Assembly: GCF_029227915.1 (NCBI RefSeq)
Contig: NC_079882.1
Span: forward strand, 8,556,001-8,620,000
Origin: Hydractinia symbiolongicarpus
Taxonomy: Eukaryota; Cnidaria; Hydrozoa; Anthoathecata; Hydractiniidae
Reading direction: 5' to 3'
Length of the DNA: 64,000 nucleotides
The notes beneath the pieces were generated by a model that was given only the letters and a program-made list of their open reading frames with translations, made no database searches and had not been told where the DNA came from. A program made the position numbers and the translations under genes. Shown one piece after another: positions 57,801 through 64,000 of this stretch (within the stretch, counting starts at the first letter, position 1; the number at the start of each line of letters is the position of its first letter).

Positions 57801-60800
57801 GACTTTCTAATGCCATTATCAATGCTGCCCTCACCTGGATTGGCTACACTCAACCCTTGAACCTCTTGCCCTCCAATTTGACCTACGGCACCATCCTGAA
57901 CACCCATTGATCCACCATCCACACCCATGCCCATATTCCCACCTTCAACACCTTCCGCACCTACTGCGCCACCTTCAGCACTCACCCCACCACCCTCAGC
58001 GCCTACGCCACCGCTTTCGACAGCCAAGCCACCATTAACACCACCAGCCATCATTCCATTGTTACCACCTTGTAAATCAGTCTCGCCTTCATGAAAATCA
58101 CCATGACCAAAGTTTATGCCGTTTGCGTTTGTTACGCCTTCAGAGTCCCACCCAAGTTGTTTGGGCACACCAGACCATACCCCTGCATGTTGTATCTCCG
58201 AGCCAACGTGATGAAGTGATGGAATTGGCATCCACGAGTCATGCGATCGTAGGAGAGGTTGATGAACAACAGGCGGTGGTTGATGAAATATCAAAGGTGG
58301 TTGTTTGTAAATTACTGCAGGTCTGTGCACAATCACAGGAGGTTGATGATAAACAATAGATGGTCTTTCTATAAGAATAGGTGGTCGGTGTAAAACTATA
58401 GCTGGCCTATGGTAAATCTCTGGAGGAGGGTGATATATCACTGGAGGACGATTTACGATGACGGCATTCTTCTTCCCACCTCTAGCTTGTTTTAATTTCT
58501 CAGTTTTGGCATATTTTCTCTTACTTTTTCTTGGCTCTCCATTTGCGTCTCCCTTCACATCACGTTTGTGCACAATATTACCGGCTTCAGTGTTGTTCTT
58601 AGCAGCAGTTCCATTTTTTGCATCAGCCACATCGTTTGTGCTTAATTTTAAGCTAGTACTGTTCTTCCCATCGAAGTTCATCGACTTACTTTTACCCACT
58701 TCAATGGTTATATCGTGTGCCTTACTGCTCTCCTCCTTTGGAGCAATTTGTTGAAGTGTATTATTTAAAGGTTCTGTGGAAAGAGGCGTGGTACTGTTGC
58801 TCCCAAGCACAGTTTCATTTGTGTTTGTAGAGTTATTTGGCAAGTTATCTTTCTTATATCCATGCTCGTATGATTCCTCATCATAACTCGGTTTCCGTTC
58901 AATGTGCGAATCTGTTGTAGGTAAGTCACTTTTTACATCGTGGCTATCTGCAGGGTACATGTCTGGTCTCGGTACATCTCCCAGAGGTAGCATACCTCCA
59001 ATTTTTTTGTACATCTGCTCTTGAATGTCAGTAATATGTGCGAATTCTTTGTCCTCCTTTGCCGCTTCTTCTTGTTCACTACTTTGCATGCCATAATCAC
59101 CGTGCACCTCAGGAAGAGTGTTTGCTCCTTGCTCCAAATTCTTTGCAGTGCCATCGCTCTCCTCCGTGGGAAAAGCAATGGGACTAAACGGGCCGTCTTT
59201 AGGAATATCAAATCGAGCTTTTCCGTTTTCATTTCTAAAATAAAATTAGATACAGTATCAGAATGAAGCTATTTGTACTAATTTTTCGCGCAGTTGAGTA
59301 AAAAAGGTCGTTAGTTCGCGAAATTTAGGGGAAGGGGTGTGTTTTTAGCAAAGTTTAAACGACAAGCTAAATTTTGTTTAATTTTTCAATTCTAGTACGA
59401 AAACTATAATCGCTAATTCTTCTCATACACATTTAATTTTTAAGAACATTTTTATAAGAATAACAAAATTCTAACCAAGATAGTCGTTATTCTTATTTCT
59501 TTATTATTCCAAACAATAGACCTAAAAGGCTGCTCTTATATTCTTATAAAGCATATTCTTATAAAGCATATTCTTATAAAGCATATTCTTATAAAGCATA
59601 ATTCTTTTAAAAGAAAAAAAAGCGTGCAAGTTGACATTGGGAATGAAATAAAAGACCTTTCAAAAATGCTTAGTCTCAACTAGGGCGATTAATGAGAGCG
59701 TAAGAGCGATTAACCTTCATATATCTACTTATATTATTTATAAATATGTTACTATTTATATCTATTACTATTAATGTTTTCATAAATAGTAATATAAAGG
59801 TTTAACAGCCAGACGCACGAGATTCAAAACTAAACCTTTTTTTTATAGCAGATCCAGTTTCGACAGCTTTTCAACTTTTACCGCGATTTTGTTTCAAAAG
59901 ATTTCTTGCCTAAGTTATCGAAATTCAGTGAGGAAAATGTAGGGAAACAGTATCCCATCTTGTACACATCTTTTTTAAAAACGCATCTTATGTAACACTT
60001 CAGTTATAAGAAATATTTTATCAGGAAGATCATTCAAAACTTAATACCTAGCTTACACTGCCAATTTTTAAGCTTTAGTAAAAATTTAAATTAAAAAAAA
60101 AAGCAACCTCGATCTCAGGGCCTGTAGAGCAAGGTTACTTAATCACTTTATGCTAACAGGGTGACCAAGATACACAAAATAACGAGGTGGGGGAATACAT
60201 GGGTTAATTCCCATGGATTTTTTCACAGGCTAATATTGTCCAAGGTAATAAACTTATTGTTATCTAATTGTTTTTATAAGAAACCACTTTATAAGCGACT
60301 TTTATCAGTTGTTAAAATGTAAAATTTTTAAGAAAAAAAAACTTTTTTAGTGCAAAATTTAGGAAACTTTTACAAGTTGTATGTTAACTTGATTTCCTAT
60401 AAGAAAAAAAAACGTTTACAGGAGATTGTTAGCGCATTATAAGCTTTTACTATATCGGCAAAATATAGAACTGTCTATTCATCAATCTGTTGTTGAAAAC
60501 ATACATCACTTTGTTATCATAAAAACAGCTAAACAAGGCATCTTTACTAGGTTGAATATTCCGAGCGAAATAAATTTAAGCAGTTTGTTTGGCTGGCGAA
60601 AATTTTTGCTGTTGGAAAGTAGAATCGATTCCTCGATTATGACGTTGCTAGGTAACGTATCTCTCATTGCTGCAAATGAGGCACATAATTCTCAAAGTGG
60701 AAATTTGTTGATAAATAAAAAATCAACATTAATTAATCTTTGATCATGTGGTGCGCACAGTAAAAAAAAAAAATTCACACTGTGCAGAAGGCTGTTAAGA

Positions 60801-63439
60801 AAGGTACATTTGTACCCACAAACACCGCCCATATTTAAAGAGGTAATTTGTACTCACAAACCTCACCCATATTAAAAGAGGTACATAGGTACTCACAAAC
60901 CCCACCCATATTAAAAGAGGTACATTTGTACTCACAAACCCAGCCGTATTCAACACTAAAAGCCGATTCAAATTACAAAACCAGTTTTAATTTGGGAAAA
61001 AATTCAGACTATTGCGAACATTTACGTCATCTTTTTTTATGAAGGGTATTTTCACACTACAGGCTTTTTTGTAAGAATAGTGTTTTTTCGTTTCAAAATG
61101 ATATTCTTCACGTTTGGGCAAATATCATCCTGATATATTCTTAGCACTTTTGAGATTGAATGACCTGAGAATGCAAACTGGTGAAAAAATCACCCCTAAG
61201 ATGCTTGTTTAACCAGTTTAATTCAACTGACAGACAACTAGATCTTATTAAGAAAAATACTTCAAACGTAAATCAATGATAAAATTTTTAAGATGACCAT
61301 ATACTTAGAATATTTTCAGTTTTTATTCCAATTTTATCTTGAAAATTCTCGTGTATAATACATCGTGGCAATACTGTGCAATATTTATCAATTATCTCTA
61401 ACATATTAATGGCAATGTATTGCTGTAATGTGAAACGGCCTTTATAACACAATCAAGCGAAGAAAAATAAAAGAAAGGTCTTTTTACCTGAAATGACCAA
61501 AACTTCGTTTGCTTCCCTTGTCATCTTTCTCAAAGGATGCAGCGTGTTGAGATTTAAGTTCGGCTGCCGTCGGTAAGTCTGGTATATACCGTCCTGGGTC
61601 ATCACTCATATGTATTCTATCAAGTTCTCTACTCGCATCATGTAGGTGTTCATACGGAGCCTTTCCTTCCAGCTGATGCGTTTCAGCTTCAACGACAGAC
61701 TCATGTAACGATGGCAATCTTTCAGTTAACCCTGAACTAGACAACGGAACTCCATCACTAAATCTAGCCAAAGGAACAGAATGGTGTGCGTATTGATGAT
61801 ACAAAGGCGATTCGTAATCTAACTGACGCTCTTTGTCAGCTTGGGTGTCTGCAAACTCGCGTATTGTAGATTCGTGTAACTGACGCAAGCGGGCCTCGTG
61901 CATGCGCTCTCGCTCTTCCAGATCTAAGCCGTGGTTCATGTACATACTTTCAGAGTCAGGTAAGGCAATGCCAGGGTTGAAACCATTGGCACTTTCTGAG
62001 GAACCTAATCTGGGATCGAGAGCACTTTCAACATTAGATCGGCCGTAGCCAGTGACATCACGCATAGGTAACATGCTTCTACCATACCCGCGTCCGTATC
62101 CACCGCCTCCATAACCACCTCCCCACCCTCCTTCTCCACCCATACCGCCCATACCACCCATTCCGTGACCCCAGGTATCTCCATAGCGAGGAATGTCGAA
62201 AAAGTGCGGCACATCGTGGTGTTCTTCGTGGTGATGATAGTCAAACATGTGAGGTTCTATGAACGATTCTGGAACGTAATGCACATGATGGGGGCGATGG
62301 TGATGGTGTCGTCTGTGGTGATGATGGTGATGATGCGGACGGTGATAATGCATTGGTTCATGATACATTTCCATTGGAGGGTGTACATAAGGTACACTTT
62401 GGCCGTGAGAACCCGGTCTTGATACAACTTGTAAAGATGCAGGCTTCGCTTTCACTTTTACACCAGCAGAATTTGCATTTATTTCCAAATCAGCAGACTT
62501 ATCGTCTACCTGAAAATGAGATGGAGCTCCACCATCTTGCATGTCATGTGTGTCTGCTACGGCATGCTCCCCGTCCCTCTTACTTAACACTACGGGGTCT
62601 TCATTCATAGAAATACTACGTTTCACAGTCGTCAAAAAGGGTTCGTTCATTTCAACGTCATGCTCCTGCTCTTGCTCGTAAAAATACGGATCATAATAGT
62701 CACGAGCATTCTCAATATACGAAGAGTCGCTGTCTTTAAATAAGCTATTAGCCGTCATGTCAAATGTAGGTGTCGTAACGTCATGACGCTTGTTGTCAAC
62801 GTCATTGATACCTAGCATTTCACCGTTAGATATGTCCTTTCGTTCGTCGTACTGTTTTGTGAGTTCAGTGTTTACCATAGGGTGATCGACATTAGAGTCC
62901 ATACCTTGACTGAGATGCGCTTCTTCTTCTTCCTTTTCACTTTCTTCCTTCGCTGAAGTAATGACGTCATTACGAGCTTGCGTTAGTTTCTTATCCTTAC
63001 GCTTACTTCTTTTCTCAGCATGTTTTGAACGTGTATTATGTTCACTGTTCTTGTGTTTTAAAACTACCTCGGGATGATCATCACTTTTCTTCTTCGTCTC
63101 AGTTTCATCGTCTTCACTCTCACTCTCAGTATCTTTACTTTTACTGCCTGCAAGCTTGGAGTTGGACTTAACAACGTCTGACTCAGATTCGTCGTCATCA
63201 TCACTGTCTATAGTTTTATTTATCACTTTATCTCTCTCTTGAGAAGGGACAGGGATTTCTTCCCTTTTATTTAATTCGGGTGTGTCGTATAAGGCATCAC
63301 CCACGAATTGATTTTCTTCTAAGTCTCTTTTCGATCTGCGTATTTGTCGTTCGTACTTGGTTTCCGCTACTATCAAGCCATTCAACAATACAATAACTAT
63401 AAGCAATTTTAAGCGAATATTTGGAGGAAAAACCCCCAT
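43657..63439 (-). CDS. Giant secreted His-heptad / Gly-His repeat precursor protein
   Basis: Five exons join in phase by GT-AG introns: 61488-63439, 55978-59234, 52915-55761, 45902-52546 and 43657-45845. They give 16,890 coding bases, about 5,629 residues. It starts at ATG 63439 with a signal peptide (MGVFPPNIRLKLLIVIVLLN, then GLIVA) and the furin-like RRSKR at residues 34-38. The body contains 13 cassettes of about 10 consecutive heptads (for example HRPDIVV, HRPDVVI, HQPPVVF), 11 of them closed by Ser-His-Asp plus an aromatic, often followed by HVGS. Lys-rich linkers with RSKR, VKR or RLRR sites and Gly/His tandem repeats separate them. No catalytic or transmembrane domain is seen. I know no family of this architecture. 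A structural extracellular polyprotein with metal-binding or cross-linking His is my inference. Confidence 0.82.
45846..45901 (-). other. 56-bp intron of giant gene
   Basis: Donor ATAG|GTGATGAC and acceptor TATACTAG|GGCGG; phase 1 is kept and a TAG stop that would end exon 4 is removed. It is very short compared with the other introns of the gene. Confidence 0.65.
45902..52546 (-). CDS. Giant gene exon 4: seven His-heptad cassettes
   Basis: A single 6.6-kb exon encoding residues about 2686-4900. Cassettes lie near 52000-52290, 50700-51000, 49800-50100, 49115-49400, 48185-48470, 47390-47680 and 46640-46930. They are separated by Gly/His repeats and Lys-rich linkers (KKVKR, NKRTP, RSKRQAGF). 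Most cassettes begin KK-H-x-V after the Lys-rich stretch, and most end in SHDMY, SHDLY, SHDSY or similar, then HVGS. Both exon boundaries are phase 1. Long antisense frames over this exon are composition artefacts. Confidence 0.88.
46640..46930 (-). repeat. His-heptad cassette 13 (most C-terminal)
   Basis: Begins KKNDIVVKRPPVIYH and ends with SHDTF and a THMGS variant of the HVGS motif. It belongs to the PPPEIYHRP subtype shared with cassettes 1, 2 and 6. Confidence 0.85.
47840..48060 (-). repeat. 18-bp coding tandem repeat (GGGHGF)n
   Basis: At least eight near-identical 18-bp units encode Gly-Gly-Gly-His-Gly-Phe in exon 4. The DNA is very uniform, so copy number may be polymorphic or mis-assembled. 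Confidence 0.9.
48570..48810 (-). repeat. 21-bp coding tandem repeat (GHEGGYG)n
   Basis: About ten 21-bp units encode Gly-His-Glu-Gly-Gly-Tyr-Gly in exon 4, with synonymous changes between units. Confidence 0.9.
50370..50670 (-). repeat. 24-bp coding tandem repeat (GGDGHGF/YA)n
   Basis: Roughly a dozen 24-bp units encode Gly-Gly-Asp-Gly-His-Gly-aromatic-x in exon 4; one unit has Ser for Gly (GGDSHGF). Confidence 0.9.
51170..51400 (-). repeat. 21-bp coding tandem repeat (GGFGGHD)n
   Basis: About ten 21-bp units encode Gly-Gly-Phe-Gly-Gly-His-Asp in exon 4, between cassettes 7 and 8. The unit is seven residues with one His, as in the heptad cassettes. Confidence 0.9.
52547..52914 (-). other. 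Giant gene intron 3
   Basis: 368 bp, donor GAAG|GTAAAG and acceptor TTCTTCTAG|GTTTGG. No other feature seen. Confidence 0.75.
52915..55761 (-). CDS. Giant gene exon 3: two Cys-bracketed and one plain cassette
   Basis: Residues about 1737-2685, phase 1 at both ends. Two modules have the order CxxCGDHCxxxC cluster, Gly-rich stretch, variant heptad cassette (with VVPQPPDV and no SHD end), HHHR...THHVHDYH, then GCxCxGKKDCxCD (cassettes at about 54710-54985 and 53965-54245). A plain cassette (53480-53780, ending SHDTF) and a Gly/His/Phe tail (GFGHEGMAG units) follow. These clusters hold the obvious paired cysteines of the protein, so disulphide- or metal-stabilised modules are likely. The first residues after the acceptor are DDDISNYLNG. 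Confidence 0.88.
53480..53780 (-). repeat. His-heptad cassette 6
   Basis: Begins KKKDVVVSRPPIIYH, ends SHDTF, then THMGS. Its sequence is very close to cassettes 2 and 13. Confidence 0.85.
55762..55977 (-). other. Giant gene intron 2
   Basis: 216 bp, donor TCAG|GTAAAC and acceptor TTTTTCTAG|ATGATG; phase 1. No other feature seen. Confidence 0.75.
55978..59234 (-). CDS. Giant gene exon 2: three His-heptad cassettes
   Basis: Residues about 651-1736. It opens with NENGKARFDIPKDGPF, a Glu/Ser/Asn-rich acidic stretch with several Asn-x-Ser/Thr sequons, and VHKRDVKG. Cassettes lie near 58205-58470, 57365-57680 and 56510-56790, ending SHDSW, SHDTF and SHDMY. Basic linkers between them contain RLRRAASGG and RFKRSK / TGSKRQYLF. 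A short Gly/Val repeat region (GGVGAEGGGVSAEGG) lies between cassettes 1 and 2. The 3' end is a highly acidic Glu/Asp tract (about 56040-56220). Confidence 0.88.
59541..59600. repeat. 15-bp tandem repeat, four copies
   Basis: ttcttataaagcata is repeated exactly four times in intron 1 of the giant gene. Confidence 0.95.
60799..60945. repeat. 39-40-bp tandem repeat, about 3.7 copies
   Basis: Units built on gtactcacaaaccccaccca and tattaaaagaggtaca repeat in intron 1 of the giant gene, with minor changes. Confidence 0.9.
61488..63439 (-). CDS. Giant gene exon 1: signal peptide and acidic/His-rich leader
   Basis: Residues 1-651. Signal peptide, then RRSKR|DLEE (likely proprotein-convertase site). 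An Asp/Glu/Ser/Lys-rich disordered stretch follows, then a degenerate cassette-like region with a dense His cluster (about 62240-62370: HRPHHHHHHHRRHHHHRPHH), a Gly-rich segment (about 62060-62170) and an Arg/Glu-rich end with LEERERMHEARLRQLHE. The frame is open upstream to a TTG codon at 63460, but the first ATG (63439) directly heads the signal peptide and is preferred. Confidence 0.85.
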
Positions 63440-64000
63440 GTTATACTCTCCGCGATGCAAGGTAATAAATTCTTGTTATGTCATAATACGTTCGAGGTGT
63501 AAAATTTATTCAGAAAAACATATTTTGTACGAGAATATCGCTTTTAGTTTTTTTTTGATAGCTTCTGGCTAGTTTTTTAAAAATTATCTTCGGCACTGGT
63601 GGGTGACCTCACTTGCATAGAACTCGTTTCGCCTGAGTGAGCTAGCTAGCGCGCCACCCGTAACGCACTGATCATTGATTGCACAGTGCAGCAAAAAGAA
63701 TTATACAGACATTCAACGTTAATTAAAAGAAGAATTAAACAAACAAAAATATGAAATTTTAACACGGTATTGTAAAAAATTCCAAGGGAAAACACACAAA
63801 TTCTTTTTTATAACATACAAACAAGAAATGCCAAAAAATTTTGGATTTTCTAATTTCAGAGATATCTTAGCAAACAAGAGAAAGAGAATTCCATAATTAG
63901 CGGTTAATTCTTGAATTCGGCATGATAAATTAAGCTTAATTATAACTGTTGTTAGTTTCGAGACATAATTAACAAGATCACTGTGTTACACATGAGAAAA
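63440..64000. other. Upstream region of the giant gene
   Basis: No ORF of note. This should contain the 5' leader and promoter of the minus-strand giant gene. A block with gagctagctagcgcgc lies near 63640; I could not identify a TATA box or initiator with confidence. Confidence 0.5.

Larger units (their letters stand above)
59235..61487 (-). other. Giant gene intron 1
   Basis: 2.25 kb, donor TTTCAG|GTAAAA and acceptor TATTTTAG|AAATG. It holds two tandem repeats and no supported exon; short ORFs in it show no family signature. Confidence 0.75.

Noticed and set aside
45846-59137. Treating the ORFs at 45.8-52.6, 52.9-55.7 and 56-59.1 kb as separate intronless genes
   Set aside because: Their apparent starts are not ATG or lie inside intron sequence, none has its own signal peptide, and all junctions join in phase with canonical splice sites.
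60426-60743. 105-residue plus-strand ORF in giant gene intron 1
   Set aside because: No recognised motif, AT-rich codons, inside an intron on the opposite strand. Left as noise without transcript support.

Overview
This is an intron-rich, AT-rich window from an animal nuclear genome. I infer a cnidarian, possibly a hydrozoan, from the mix of genes and repeats; no single sequence in the window proves this. There are no prokaryotic features.

Layout. (1) Positions 1-7580, minus strand: most of an annexin gene of the A7/A11 type (Pro/Gly/Tyr-rich N-terminus, then annexin repeats). It runs off the left edge. Its introns hold a 364-bp inverted-repeat element and a decayed Penelope-like retroelement with inverted terminal repeats. 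(2) 7581-10335: repeat-rich spacer between two divergent genes. (3) 10336-18536, plus strand: a complete eight-exon STRAP/Unrip WD40 gene with a 5.7-kb first intron full of repeats. (4) 19107-32740, minus strand: an NMDA-receptor GluN1-type subunit, convergent with STRAP, about 14-15 exons. One large intron carries two uncharacterised same-strand ORFs and several palindromic MITEs. (5) 36229-39913, plus strand: a five-exon gene for a 1039-residue acidic, Lys/Glu-rich protein I do not recognise. (6) 40850-42247, plus strand: an intronless class-A orphan GPCR. (7) 43657-63439, minus strand: one very large gene. Five open frames join in phase through canonical GT-AG introns into a secreted precursor of about 5,629 residues.

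The large gene is the most remarkable part of the window. The protein starts with a signal peptide and an RRSKR site. It then alternates Lys-rich stretches with dibasic or furin-like sites, Gly/His tandem repeats, and 13 copies of a cassette of about 10 heptads of the form His-[Arg/Gln]-Pro-x-[Ile/Val]-[Val/Ile]-[Val/Ile/Tyr/Phe], usually closed by a Ser-His-Asp motif. Two cassettes are bracketed by Cys clusters. It looks like a structural extracellular (cuticle, perisarc, matrix or capsule) polyprotein. That role is inference; the architecture is read directly from the sequence.

The genes are not an operon and have no evident shared function. Mobile DNA includes a MITE family with about 9-bp target duplications (several copies), two tRNA-derived SINE-like units, a Penelope-like element with hammerhead-like motifs, and several tandem repeats.
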